The translations under genes were made by a program, and so were the position numbers. Under the pieces are notes generated by a model. That model was given only the letters and a program-made list of their open reading frames with translations, did no database searches and had not been told where the DNA came from. DNA of 64,000 bases from an uncultured Pseudomonadota bacterium. Its GTDB lineage: Bacteria > Pseudomonadota > Gammaproteobacteria > Burkholderiales > Burkholderiaceae_C. The stretch spans positions 62,001 to 126,000 of the forward strand of contig CAMFIB010000004.1 of NCBI GenBank assembly GCA_945952465.1, given 5' to 3'. Positions 8,279 to 17,006 of the stretch are shown here, one piece after another; the stretch's first letter is position 1, and each line of letters starts with the position of its first letter.

Positions 8279-9307
8279 ATGCGCGCTCACCCCTTGTCCT
8301 GCGCCATTGCGCTCACCGCCGGCCTTGCTGCCGCCACGCCGGCCACGGCCAATGAACGCCTCACGCTGTACACCACGCGCGAGGCCGCTCTGGTGCAGCC
8401 GCTGCTGTCGGCCTTCACCGCGCAGACCCAGATCCAGGTCGATACGGTCTTCGTGAAAGACGGCCTGCTGGAGCGCATGCGCGCCGAAGGCGCCCGCTCG
8501 CCGGCCGACCTGCTGATGACGGTGGACGTGGGCAACCTCGTCGATCTGGTGGAGGGCGGCGTGACGCAGCCGGTGCAGTCGGCCGCGCTGAACGCCGCCG
8601 TGCCACCCAACCTGCGCGGCAGCGACGGCCAGTGGTATGCCCTTTCGTTGCGCGCCCGCGTGCTGTACGCCGACAAAAACCTCAAGCTGCCGACTTTCCG
8701 CTACGAAGACCTCGCCGATCCGAAGTGGAAGGGCAAAGTCTGTGTCCGTGCCGGCCAGCATCCCTACAACACCGCGCTGGTGGCCTCGCTGATCGCGCAC
8801 GACGGCGAACAAAAGGCCGAGCAGTGGCTGCACGGCGTGAAAGCCAACCTCGCGCGCAAGGCCACCGGCGGCGACCGCGACGTGGCGCGAGACATCCTCG
8901 GCGGCATCTGCGACGTCGGCTTGGCGAACTCCTACTATGTGGGCCAGATGAAGAACGCCAAGCCGGGCAGCGACGCGCGGCAGTGGGGCGACGGCATCCG
9001 TGTGGTGCGGCCGGTGTTTGCGAAAACAGGCGGCACCCACGTCAACATCAGCGGTGCGGCACTGGCGAAAAATGCACCCAACAAGGCCAACGCGGTCAAG
9101 CTGATGGAGTTTCTCGTCTCCGAGCCGGCGCAGGCGCTCTACGCACAGGCCAACTACGAGTACCCGGTGCGCCGCAGCGCCGCGCTCGACGCCACGATCA
9201 GCGAAACCGTCGGTGCGCTGAAGGTCGACACGCTGCCGCTGGCCGAGATCGCCAAGCACCGCAAGCGCGCCAGCGAGTTGGTAGACAAGGTCGGCTTCGA
9301 TCAGTGA
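8279..9307 (+). CDS. fbpA: Ferric iron ABC transporter, periplasmic binding protein
   Basis: A 342-residue protein with a Sec signal peptide (cleavage near ATA-NERLTLYT). The mature part begins with RLTLYTTREAALVQPLL, typical of the FbpA/FutA/AfuA family, and carries the paired tyrosines GLANSYYVGQM that ligate Fe(III). It binds free ferric iron, or iron with a small anion, in the periplasm. The first gene of a three-gene operon with overlapping stops and starts; a Fur box lies upstream. The family is clear. The symbol follows function and not proven orthology. Confidence 0.9.
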   Translation: MRAHPLSCAIALTAGLAAATPATANERLTLYTTREAALVQPLLSAFTAQTQIQVDTVFVKDGLLERMRAEGARSPADLLMTVDVGNLVDLVEGGVTQPVQSAALNAAVPPNLRGSDGQWYALSLRARVLYADKNLKLPTFRYEDLADPKWKGKVCVRAGQHPYNTALVASLIAHDGEQKAEQWLHGVKANLARKATGGDRDVARDILGGICDVGLANSYYVGQMKNAKPGSDARQWGDGIRVVRPVFAKTGGTHVNISGAALAKNAPNKANAVKLMEFLVSEPAQALYAQANYEYPVRRSAALDATISETVGALKVDTLPLAEIAKHRKRASELVDKVGFDQ

Positions 9308-10971
9308 CGGCGGCGCTGGCCCGCGCGCGTATGCCGCCGGGTCCGCGCGCCGCCGGGCCGGGCTGGTGGCTGGCCACCGTGCTGATCGCGGCCGGTGTGC
9401 TGATGCCGGTCGCCTCGCTCGCCTGGCTGGCGGCCGGTGGCAACGCCGCGCACTGGGCCCACCTCGCGCAGACGGTGCTGCCGCAGGTGGCGCTGAACAC
9501 CGCCTGGCTGCTGGCCGGTGTGGCCGCGGTCGTTCTGGTGGTGGGCACCGGCACCGCCTGGCTGGTGACCGCCTGCGATTTCCCCGGCCGCAGCGTGCTG
9601 CACTGGGCGCTGCTGCTGCCGCTGGCCATGCCCAGCTACATCGTCGCCTTCGCCTACCTCGACCTGCTGCACCCGATCGGACCGGTGCAGGGCGCATTGC
9701 GCTGGCTGCTGGGTTTTGAGAGCCCGCGGCAGTTCCGCCTGCCCGACCTGCGCTCGCTGCCCGGCGCGGTGCTGCTGCTGGGCTTCGTGATGTACCCCTA
9801 CGTCTATTTGACGGCCCGCACGATGTTCATGAACCAGCCGGCGCACCTGATGGAAGCCGCGCGCACGCTGGGCGAAGGCCGCTGGGGCGCCTGGAAGCGC
9901 GTCGCGCTGCCACTGGCCCGACCGGCGTTGGCGGTGGGCCTGAGCCTGGCGCTGCTGGAAACGCTCAACGACATCGGCGCCTCGGAATTTCTCGGCGTGA
10001 ACACACTGACGGTGGCGGTCTACACGACCTGGATCTCCCGCTCCGACCTCCCCGGCGCCGCACAGATCGCCTGCGCGATGCTGACCGCCGTGGCGCTGCT
10101 GGTCCTGCTGGAACGCCACGGCCGCCGCGGCCAGCGCTTCGGCAGCGTGCAGCGCATGCGGGCCGCGCCGCCGCGCCGGTTGAACGGCGCCGGCGCCTGG
10201 GCCGCGACCACCGCCACCGCCCTGCCGGTGCTGCTGGGTTTCGGCGTGCCGGCGGCCTACCTGGCCTGGGAAACGGTGAAACGGCTGCACGGCGGCGGGG
10301 TGTCGCACGCGCTCCTCGCCAGCGCAGCCAACACGCTGATGCTGGCCGCCGGCGTGACGTTGGTGGCGCTGCTGGCGGGCCTGGTGGTCGCGTGGACCAC
10401 GCGGCGCACCCGTGCCCACGGCACCCCCAGCCAATGGCCAGCGCGCGCGGCCACGCTGGGCTACGCGCTGCCGGGCACGGTGCTGGCCGTCGGCCTGCTA
10501 CCGCCGGCGCTGGCGCTCGACGCCGGCTTTGCCCGCTTGATTGGCCACGACGGGCTGCCGCTGCTCGGCGCCGGGGTGGTGCTGGTCGCAGCCTGCGCGA
10601 TCCGCTTTCTGGCGATGCCGCTGGGCACCATCGAGGCCGGCCTCGCGCGCCTTCCGCCCGCGCTCGAGCAGGCCGCACGCTGCCTGGGTGACACGCCGAA
10701 TGCAGTGCTGCGCCGCGTGCACCTGCCGCTGCTGCAGCCGGCGATAGCGGCCGGCGCGCTGCTGGTTTTTGTGGATGCCATGAAGGAACTGCCGGCCACC
10801 CTGCTGCTGCGCCCCGCCAACTTCGACACGCTGGCCACCTGGCTGTATGCCGAAGCCGCCCGCGGCAGCTACGAGGAAGGTGCGGTCGCGGCGCTGCTGA
10901 TCGTGCTGGCCGGCCTGCTGCCGGTGGCGGTGCTGGCCCGCACCATGAACCCACCCGACACCCACCGATGA
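9304..10971 (+). CDS. fbpB: Ferric iron ABC transporter, fused permease
   Basis: Starts at GTG 9304 overlapping the fbpA stop (GTGA); the larger open frame before it is a shadow. The 555-residue product has about twelve membrane segments arranged as two permease halves in one chain. Each half carries a binding-protein-dependent transport loop: EAARTLGEGRWGAWKRVALPLARPA in the first and EQAARCLGDTPNAVLRRVHLPLLQPA in the second. These EAA loops dock on the ATPase. Fused dimeric permeases are normal for FbpB/SfuB. It moves iron across the inner membrane. Confidence 0.92.
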   Translation: MTAALARARMPPGPRAAGPGWWLATVLIAAGVLMPVASLAWLAAGGNAAHWAHLAQTVLPQVALNTAWLLAGVAAVVLVVGTGTAWLVTACDFPGRSVLHWALLLPLAMPSYIVAFAYLDLLHPIGPVQGALRWLLGFESPRQFRLPDLRSLPGAVLLLGFVMYPYVYLTARTMFMNQPAHLMEAARTLGEGRWGAWKRVALPLARPALAVGLSLALLETLNDIGASEFLGVNTLTVAVYTTWISRSDLPGAAQIACAMLTAVALLVLLERHGRRGQRFGSVQRMRAAPPRRLNGAGAWAATTATALPVLLGFGVPAAYLAWETVKRLHGGGVSHALLASAANTLMLAAGVTLVALLAGLVVAWTTRRTRAHGTPSQWPARAATLGYALPGTVLAVGLLPPALALDAGFARLIGHDGLPLLGAGVVLVAACAIRFLAMPLGTIEAGLARLPPALEQAARCLGDTPNAVLRRVHLPLLQPAIAAGALLVFVDAMKELPATLLLRPANFDTLATWLYAEAARGSYEEGAVAALLIVLAGLLPVAVLARTMNPPDTHR

Positions 10972-11690
10972 GCACTGCCCTCGAACTCGACAGCATCACG
11001 CTGGCTTATCCCACGCCGCGCGGGCCGCACAACGTGGTGTCGGGCTTTTCGCTGCGGCTGGAAACGGGCCGCATCGGCTGCCTGCTGGGTGCGTCGGGCT
11101 GCGGCAAGACCACGGTGCTGCGCGCCATAGCCGGCTTCGAGCCGGTGTGGGCCGGTGAGATCCGGCTGCGCGGCCGGACGTTGTCGTCGCCAGCGCAGCA
11201 CCTGCCGCCCGAGCAGCGGCAAGTGGGGCTGATGTTCCAGGATTACGCGCTGTTCCCTCACCTCACGGCCGCGCAGAACGTCGGCTTCGGGCTGCGGCGC
11301 AGCGCGGCGGGTGAGCGCGCGCGCCGCGTGGCCGAGATGCTGGCGCTCGTCGGGCTGTCCGACGTCGGTGCGCGGCATCCGCACGAACTCTCGGGCGGCC
11401 AGCAGCAACGCATCGCGCTGGCCCGGGCAATCGCCCCGTCACCCGCCCTGCTGCTGCTCGACGAACCATTCTCCAACCTGGACGCCGGCAACCGGGAGCG
11501 GCTGGTGGCCGACGTGCGCGACATTCTCCGGGCAGCCGGCCAGACCGCGATTCTCGTCACCCACCACCAAGCCGAGGCTGCCGCGATGGCCGACGCGATC
11601 GGCACGATGGCACACGGTCATCTGGCGCACTGGGAAGAGCGGCCGAACGCAGACCGATGCAGCGTCTTGGCGCCGCTCAGATCGGCGTGA
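10968..11690 (+). CDS. fbpC: Ferric iron ABC transporter, ATPase
   Basis: A 240-residue ATPase coupled to the permease by an ATGA overlap. Walker A GASGCGKTT (near residue 43), Q-loop in VGLMFQDYALFPH, signature LSGGQQQR, Walker B LLLLDEPFSNLD and the H-loop THH are all present. Typical FbpC proteins run to about 350 residues with a C-terminal regulatory OB domain; here the chain stops soon after the nucleotide-binding domain, so that control is absent. It powers ferric iron import. Its end overlaps the convergent helicase gene by 14 nt. Confidence 0.9.
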   Translation: MSTALELDSITLAYPTPRGPHNVVSGFSLRLETGRIGCLLGASGCGKTTVLRAIAGFEPVWAGEIRLRGRTLSSPAQHLPPEQRQVGLMFQDYALFPHLTAAQNVGFGLRRSAAGERARRVAEMLALVGLSDVGARHPHELSGGQQQRIALARAIAPSPALLLLDEPFSNLDAGNRERLVADVRDILRAAGQTAILVTHHQAEAAAMADAIGTMAHGHLAHWEERPNADRCSVLAPLRSA

Positions 11691-14196
11691 GCTTGGCCAC
11701 CGACAGCGCCAGCCACTTGCTGCCGTGCCGGCCGAAGTTGACCTGCGCGCGGGCGTCGTCGCCACTGCCCTCGATGGCCAGCACGCTGCCTTCGCCGAAC
11801 TTGTTGTGGAACACGCGCATGCCGGCCTTCAGGCCGTGCGACGGCGGTGCCTTCTGCGCAACGGGTGGCCCGCTGCCGAAGGTGGCGGCCGAAGCGCCGC
11901 CACCGCCGCCATAGGCCGGCTTGTAGCCAGAATTTGAGCCAAATCGGCCGCCAGTCAGCGTCGAATCTCGATTTCTAGCTCCGAAATCAGGAGCACCGCC
12001 AAAGCCTGAACCAAAGCCCCCATGCCGTGGCGTGAGCCATTTCAGCGCGCCGTCGGGCAACTCGTCGAAGAAGCGGCTCTTGATGTGGTAGCGGGTCTGG
12101 CCGTGCAGCATCCGGGTCTGGGAATGGCTGAGGTAGAGCCGCTGGCGCGCCCGCGTGATGGCCACGTACATCAGCCGTCGCTCTTCTTCCAGCCCCTCGA
12201 AGTCGCTCAGAGAGTTCTCGTGCGGAAACAGCCCTTCCTCCATGCCGGTGATGAACACGCAGTCGAACTCCAGCCCCTTGGCGGCGTGCACCGTCATGAG
12301 CTGCACCGCGTCCTGGCCGGCCTGGGCCTGGTTGTCGCCGGCCTCCAGCGCGGCGTGGGTGAGAAAGGCGGCGAGCGGGCTCAGCGTTTCGCCGGTCTCG
12401 GCGTCGGGCGGCAGGGAATCGCGCTGGGCCGCCCCAAGCGATTCCGCGCCCCCTTGGGGGGCAGGCCGTAGGCCGTGGGGGCTAAAGTACTCGGGCATGG
12501 CCTCGTTGACCTGGGGGCGGTTGGGGTCGAGGCCCTGGCTGGCCGGGCTCTGGCGCAGCTCGTCCACCGGCAGCGCCACCGCGTCGCGGCCAAAGCCTTC
12601 CTGCGTGACGAAGCTCTCGGCCGCGTTCACCAGTTCTTCCAGGTTCTCGATGCGGTCGGCGCCTTCGCGCTCGGTTTTGTAATGCTCGACCAGCCCGCTG
12701 GTTTCCAGCACCAGCTCGATGATTTCGCGCAGCGTCAGGCCCGCCGTCTGCTCGCGCAGCACGTCGATCTTCGCGACGAAGGCGCCGATGTTGGCGCCCG
12801 CCTTGCCGGTGACGCCGCGCACCGACGCGTTCAGCGAACCGCCGGCCGCGCGGGCCGCGTCCTGCAACTGCTCAATGCTGCGCGCGCCAATGCCGCGCGG
12901 CGGGAAATTGACCACGCGCAGAAAGCTGGTGTCGTCGTCCGGGTTCTCCAGCAGCCGCAGGTAGGCCAGCGCATGCTTGATTTCGGCCCGCTCGAAGAAG
13001 CGCAGCCCGCCGTACACGCGGTAGGGCATGCCGGCGTTGAACAGCGCCGTTTCGATGACGCGGCTCTGCGCGTTGGCGCGGTACAGCACGGCGATTTCCT
13101 GGCGCTTGTAGCCGGGCTCGGTGCCCTGGTCGCGCACCAGCTGGCGCATTTCCTCCACCATCCACTGCGCCTCGGCGAGGTCGGTCGGCGCCTCGTACAC
13201 GCGCACCGGCTGACCGGGGCCCTGGTCGGTGCGCAGGTTCTTGCCGAGCCGCTTCTTGTTGTGGCCGATCAGCGCATTCGCCGAATCCAGGATGTTGCCG
13301 TGGCTGCGGTAGTTCTGCTCCAGCTTGATCTGGTGCCGCACCGCGAACTCGCGCACGAAGTCGGCCATGTTGCCCACGCGCGCGCCGCGAAAGGCGTAGA
13401 TGCTCTGGTCGTCGTCGCCCACCGCGAACACCGCGTTGCGCGCCGACACACCGTCTTCGCCGCCGGCGAACAGCTTGATCCACGCATACTGCAGCTTGTT
13501 GGTGTCCTGGAACTCGTCGATCAGGATGTGCCTGAAGCGGCGCTGGTAGTGCAGGCGCAGCGCCTCATTGGCCACCAGCACCTCGTAGCTGCGCAGCATC
13601 AGCTCGCCGAAATCGACCACGCCTTCGCGCTGGCACTGCTCTTCGTAGAGCTGGTAGACCTCGACCTTGCGGCGGCTGTCGGCGTCGCGCACCTCCACCG
13701 CAGCGGGCCGCAGCCCTTCTTCCTTGCAGCCGGCAATGAACCACTGCATCTGGCGCGGCGGAAAACGCTCCTCGTCCACGCCGTGCTGCTTCATCAGCCG
13801 CTTGATCGCGCTCTGCTGGTCTTGCGTGTCGAGGATCTGAAAGGTCTGCGGCAGGCCGGCGAGTTGGTGGTGCGCCCGCAGGAAGCGGTTGCACAGGCCG
13901 TGGAAGGTGCCGATCCACATGCCGCGCACGTTCACCGGCAGCATCGCGCCGAGCCGCGTGGCCATTTCCTTGGCCGCCTTGTTGGTGAAGGTCACCGCCA
14001 GCAGACCGCCGGGCGTGACCCGGCCGGTCTGCAGCAGCCAGGCGATGCGGGTGGTGAGAACACGGGTCTTGCCGGAACCGGCGCCGGCCAGGATGAGCGC
14101 GGGCTCGTCGGGCAGCGTCACCGCTGCGCGCTGCTCGGGGTTCAGGCCGTTCAGCAACGGCGACGCGAAGGCCGCCTCTTGAAACTCAGGGAACAT
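11677..14196 (-). CDS. uvrD: UvrD/PcrA-type superfamily 1 DNA helicase
   Basis: An 839-residue 3'-5' helicase for nucleotide excision and mismatch repair. I chose the ATG at 14196 (MFPEFQEAAF) because a TACAAT box lies 6 nt upstream. Motifs: LAGAGSGKTRVLTTR (Walker A), TFTNKAAKEM (Ia), DEFQDTN (II), GDDDQSIYAFRGA (III), EQNYRS (IV), TVHAAKGLEFDCVFITG (V) and YVAITRARQRLYL (VI). The C-terminal MRVFHNKFGEGSVLAIEG segment is the UvrD/PcrA Tudor-like tail. It is longer than E. coli UvrD (720). Two segments, about residues 570-593 and 736-757, are encoded by intergenic-type repeats. Confidence 0.92.
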   Translation of the reverse strand: MFPEFQEAAFASPLLNGLNPEQRAAVTLPDEPALILAGAGSGKTRVLTTRIAWLLQTGRVTPGGLLAVTFTNKAAKEMATRLGAMLPVNVRGMWIGTFHGLCNRFLRAHHQLAGLPQTFQILDTQDQQSAIKRLMKQHGVDEERFPPRQMQWFIAGCKEEGLRPAAVEVRDADSRRKVEVYQLYEEQCQREGVVDFGELMLRSYEVLVANEALRLHYQRRFRHILIDEFQDTNKLQYAWIKLFAGGEDGVSARNAVFAVGDDDQSIYAFRGARVGNMADFVREFAVRHQIKLEQNYRSHGNILDSANALIGHNKKRLGKNLRTDQGPGQPVRVYEAPTDLAEAQWMVEEMRQLVRDQGTEPGYKRQEIAVLYRANAQSRVIETALFNAGMPYRVYGGLRFFERAEIKHALAYLRLLENPDDDTSFLRVVNFPPRGIGARSIEQLQDAARAAGGSLNASVRGVTGKAGANIGAFVAKIDVLREQTAGLTLREIIELVLETSGLVEHYKTEREGADRIENLEELVNAAESFVTQEGFGRDAVALPVDELRQSPASQGLDPNRPQVNEAMPEYFSPHGLRPAPQGGAESLGAAQRDSLPPDAETGETLSPLAAFLTHAALEAGDNQAQAGQDAVQLMTVHAAKGLEFDCVFITGMEEGLFPHENSLSDFEGLEEERRLMYVAITRARQRLYLSHSQTRMLHGQTRYHIKSRFFDELPDGALKWLTPRHGGFGSGFGGAPDFGARNRDSTLTGGRFGSNSGYKPAYGGGGGASAATFGSGPPVAQKAPPSHGLKAGMRVFHNKFGEGSVLAIEGSGDDARAQVNFGRHGSKWLALSVAKLTPI
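11929..11994 (+). repeat. Dispersed repeat, copy C (inside uvrD)
   Basis: Reads AATTTGAGCCAAATCGGCCG, then CCAGTCAGCG, then TTTCTAGCTCCGAAATC, matching the same element order as copies D and E. It is translated in frame on the minus strand in a Gly-rich linker before the UvrD C-terminal tail. Confidence 0.65.
12421..12487 (-). repeat. Second type of repeat inside uvrD (GCCCCCTTGGGGGGC palindrome)
   Basis: A GC-rich segment centred on GCCCCCTTGGGGGGC (12448-12462), followed on the plus strand by AGGCCGTAGGCCGTGGGGGCTAAAGTA. I associate this palindrome with intergenic elements of Comamonadaceae. Here it reads through in frame as a Pro/Gly/Ala-rich loop at about residues 570-593 of the helicase. 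Only one copy is in the window, so repeat status rests on prior knowledge. Confidence 0.45.
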
Positions 14197-14202
14197 CGGC
14201 CG

Positions 14203-14208
14203 ATTGTA
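14203..14208 (-). promoter_or_regulatory. -10 box of uvrD (leaderless type)
   Basis: TACAAT on the minus strand ends 6 nt before the chosen ATG at 14196. It supports that start over the longer open frame and predicts a leaderless transcript. Confidence 0.5.
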
Positions 14209-14250
14209 GAAAGCGCCCGGCCCCGCAGCTGCCGGCACACGGCCGAGGCC

Positions 14251-14694
14251 TCAGGCGTTCACCGCCGCGACCACCGCGATCTCCACCGCCACGCCGCGCG
14301 GCAGCGCCGCCACGCCGACCGAGCTGCGCGCGTGCCGGCCCCGTTCGCCCAGCACCTCCGCAAAACAGCGGCTGGCGCCGTCCACCACCGCCGACAGATC
14401 GACGAAACCCGGCGCGGCCGCCACGTAGCCGGTGACGTGCAGCAGCTGCGCCACCCGGTCGAGCCCGCCCAGTGCCTGCTCCAGCGCGGCCAGGCATTGC
14501 AGCGCGCTCAGCCGCGCCGCCTCCTGCGCCGCCGCGAGGCCGAGTTCGGCGCCCACGCGGCCGTGCCCCACCACCTCGCCACCGCGCCGTGGCAACTGCG
14601 CGCTGACCCAGGCCTGCCCGCCATGCACGACGACCGGCGTGTAGGCGCCACCCGGCGGCGCGGCAGATGGCAACGGGGTGTCATTCGGGTTCAT
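14251..14694 (-). CDS. RidA/YjgF-family protein
   Basis: A 147-residue protein of the RidA-like (YjgF/YER057c/UK114) family, variant with AYTPVVVHGGQAWVSAQLPR at the N-terminus and a RSSVGVAALPRGVAVEIAVVAAV end. The Arg before the SSVGV strand corresponds to the imine-binding Arg of canonical RidA, which deaminates reactive enamines. This subgroup is broad and the substrate is not assignable. Its ATG overlaps the stop of the upstream hydrolase gene (ATGA), so the two are coupled. Confidence 0.8.
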   Translation of the reverse strand: MNPNDTPLPSAAPPGGAYTPVVVHGGQAWVSAQLPRRGGEVVGHGRVGAELGLAAAQEAARLSALQCLAALEQALGGLDRVAQLLHVTGYVAAAPGFVDLSAVVDGASRCFAEVLGERGRHARSSVGVAALPRGVAVEIAVVAAVNA

Positions 14695-15578
14695 GGTGTG
14701 TCCTCCAGCAGTTGCCGCGCCAGCGCATGCAGCCGCGACGCCGGGTCGGCCAGCGCCTCGATCGCGGTGAAATGGTTCAGCCCCGGCAGCGACTCGGCCA
14801 CCGGCACCGCCACCCGGCCCCAGCGGCCGGCAACCAACGCCTGCTGCAGGTGAAACGCCTCGCTTTCGTCGCCACCCACGGCGCAGAACAGGCGGCCGTG
14901 GCGCGGTGCGGGCAGCCACGCCGGGCTCATGGCCGCCGCGTCGAGCAGGGTCAGTTGCAGCGAAGGCTGCAGGAACGGCGTGCAGCGCAGAGACTCCAGC
15001 TCGAACAGGCCCGACACCGCCAGCGCCCCCTTCACCAGGTCGGCCGGAAGATCGGCAGCCGTGGCGGACCAGTCGGCGCGCAGCAGCATGGCGGCCAGGT
15101 GGCCACCCGCTGAATGGCCCGCCACGACGATGCGCGACGGATCACCGCCCAAGCGCGCCGCGTGCCGCCAGGTCCAGGCCAAGGCCTCGCGCATCTGCCG
15201 CTCGATGCCGGGAACCGTGCCGGCCGGGCACAGCGTGTAGTTGGGCACCACCACGCAGGTGCCCGCCGCGCAGAACGGCGGCGCCACGAAGCTGTGGTCT
15301 GACTTGTCGAGCGAGCGCCACCAGCCGCCGTGAATGAAAAACAGCACCGGTGCCAGGGAGGCATCCGCGCCAACGGCGGGATAGACGTCGAGCACCTCGT
15401 CGGGGCCGGCCCCGTAGCGCAGATCCATCTCGCCGCGCAGCGCCGCCCGGGCCGCCGCCGAGCGTTCGACCCAGTCCGCGAGGTGCCGCTGCGCCTCGGG
15501 CACGCGGGCCCGGTTGTTGTATTGGGCGTCGAGCCAGCCGGGGGTGGCGGGCAGGCCGTCGGGGGTGGCAAGGCGCAT
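14691..15578 (-). CDS. Alpha/beta hydrolase (esterase/arylformamidase-like)
   Basis: A 295-residue protein with an oxyanion-hole motif HGGWW (near residue 86), the nucleophile elbow GHSAGG (near 155), and a late Asp/His (GGDESE, GLNHFT). HGGWW plus GHSAGG is the pattern of carboxylesterases of the kynurenine-formamidase-like group. I favour the second of two in-frame ATGs (15578) because a CACAAT -10 box at 15586-15591 overlaps the first ATG (15587) and lies 7 nt from the second. It is coupled to the RidA gene. Confidence 0.82.
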   Translation of the reverse strand: MRLATPDGLPATPGWLDAQYNNRARVPEAQRHLADWVERSAAARAALRGEMDLRYGAGPDEVLDVYPAVGADASLAPVLFFIHGGWWRSLDKSDHSFVAPPFCAAGTCVVVPNYTLCPAGTVPGIERQMREALAWTWRHAARLGGDPSRIVVAGHSAGGHLAAMLLRADWSATAADLPADLVKGALAVSGLFELESLRCTPFLQPSLQLTLLDAAAMSPAWLPAPRHGRLFCAVGGDESEAFHLQQALVAGRWGRVAVPVAESLPGLNHFTAIEALADPASRLHALARQLLEDTP

Positions 15579-15585
15579 GCGGCCC

Positions 15586-15591
15586 ATTGTG
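15586..15591 (-). promoter_or_regulatory. -10 box of the hydrolase gene (leaderless type)
   Basis: CACAAT on the minus strand, 7 nt before the ATG at 15578. Same arrangement as at polA and uvrD. Confidence 0.4.
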
Positions 15592-15613
15592 CCGCGCGCC
15601 GCCGCCGCGAGGC

Positions 15614-16948
15614 TCAGAACTCGGCGTGGAAACGCACGCTCGCCACCCGCACTGGGCCGCGGTCGGCATTGTAGGCGGGGTTGCGGATGTACTGGCCGTC
15701 CAGCGTCACCCAGAGGCTTCTGCTCACCGCCACGCTGTAGAACGCTTCGGTGATCTGCTCGGGGCGGTAACGCAAGGCGCCGTCGCCGATGAAGTAGCTG
15801 ATGCCGCCCTGCTCCAGGTAGCTCCGGCGCGCGGCCGAAAGCTGGTTGCGCGCCACGCCCACGCCGGCCGTGTCGCCCTCGCGGCCCCAGGCCTCGCCCC
15901 GGGCCAGCAGGCCCACGGCGGCAGAGCGGTCGATTTCGGTGAAGGCATAGGTCTCGGTCTGGCCGCTGGTGCGCATGGCCCGCGCGAACAGGCCCAGGTG
16001 CTCGTGCAGCGACTGCTCCAGACTCAGGCCAAAGCCGGTGCGGGTTTGCGGCCCGTTGCGCACCTGGGTGATGTCGGGCACGCCGCCGGTCTGCCGGGCC
16101 AGCGCGATCGCGTCGTCGTAGCGGGCCATCACCGTGCGGTTGCGGTAGGCCAGCACGCGCAGGCGTCCCTCGCGGTCGCCCAGGCGGTGGGTGTGCTCCA
16201 GCTCGACCTGGTCGCCGTAGTGGCGCAGCAAACGGGTATCGAGCGCCTGCTGGTTGGGCTCGCGCGGCTGCATGAAGCGGCCGGCGCGCAGCACCCAGTC
16301 GTCGTGGAAATATTCGACCGCAGCGCCGCGCGTATAGCCGCGGGCATCGGCGGCGAAATCGTAGGCGCCGTGCGTGAACAGCGCCCAGTTCAGGAATTGC
16401 GTGCGCGGGTCGTGGTTGTAGCCGTTCTGGTCGAACAGGTCGATCACCGACAGCACGCCGGCCGTCAGCACCACGCGGCGCCGGTCCACGGTGCCCGCCA
16501 ATTGGTTGAAGTCAGACGGCCTGAACTCGCTCTCGCCGCCGAGGTTCCAGGACTGCCGCAGGAACAGCCGCGCCAGGTAGAGCTTGGGTTTGGGCCCCGA
16601 GGTGCGCGCGATTTCTCCGTTTGTGAAGCCGGCCAGCCCGGTCAGGCCCGACAGCGGCACGCCCTGGCCCACCTCGGCGTTGGCGTAAACCTCGCCGCCC
16701 GGCCAGACGCGGGCGCCAAAGGCCGCCGTGCCGCTGAACGAGTAGCTGCGCTCGGGCGCGGCCAGCAGGCTGTTGGGGGAGGCGTAGGGCGATCGCACCG
16801 CGTCCTTGTGCTGCCACACGTAAGTGGCCTGCAGCTTGAGGTCGTGGTCCTGGGGGGTGTCCTGGTCGCCGGCGGCGTGAGCGGGCAACCCGGCCACGGC
16901 GAGGACAGCGGCCGACAGGCCTTGGAGCAGACGATGGGAGCGTTTCAC
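15614..16948 (-). CDS. OprB-family carbohydrate-selective porin
   Basis: A 444-residue outer-membrane protein. I set the start at GTG 16948 (VKRSHRLLQG), which has an AGGA site 6 nt upstream and gives a normal signal peptide ending AHA. The mature part begins DHDLKLQATYVWQHK and has many alternating aromatic strands. QLAGTVDRRRVVLTAGVLSVIDLFDQN and the terminal RVASVRFHAEF (C-terminal Phe) are typical of OprB porins, which pass sugars and similar solutes. It is followed by the two-component genes on the same strand but need not be co-transcribed. Confidence 0.85.
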   Translation of the reverse strand: MKRSHRLLQGLSAAVLAVAGLPAHAAGDQDTPQDHDLKLQATYVWQHKDAVRSPYASPNSLLAAPERSYSFSGTAAFGARVWPGGEVYANAEVGQGVPLSGLTGLAGFTNGEIARTSGPKPKLYLARLFLRQSWNLGGESEFRPSDFNQLAGTVDRRRVVLTAGVLSVIDLFDQNGYNHDPRTQFLNWALFTHGAYDFAADARGYTRGAAVEYFHDDWVLRAGRFMQPREPNQQALDTRLLRHYGDQVELEHTHRLGDREGRLRVLAYRNRTVMARYDDAIALARQTGGVPDITQVRNGPQTRTGFGLSLEQSLHEHLGLFARAMRTSGQTETYAFTEIDRSAAVGLLARGEAWGREGDTAGVGVARNQLSAARRSYLEQGGISYFIGDGALRYRPEQITEAFYSVAVSRSLWVTLDGQYIRNPAYNADRGPVRVASVRFHAEF

Positions 16949-17006
16949 GCGGTTCCTGGGTGACGGCGGACAGGAACCCCTGGCCACCAAGGCAAAGCCC
17001 GCAACC

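Noticed and set aside
12475..14853. A 792-codon plus-strand open frame opposite uvrD
   Set aside because: Antisense shadow of the helicase with His/Gln/Arg bias and no domain.
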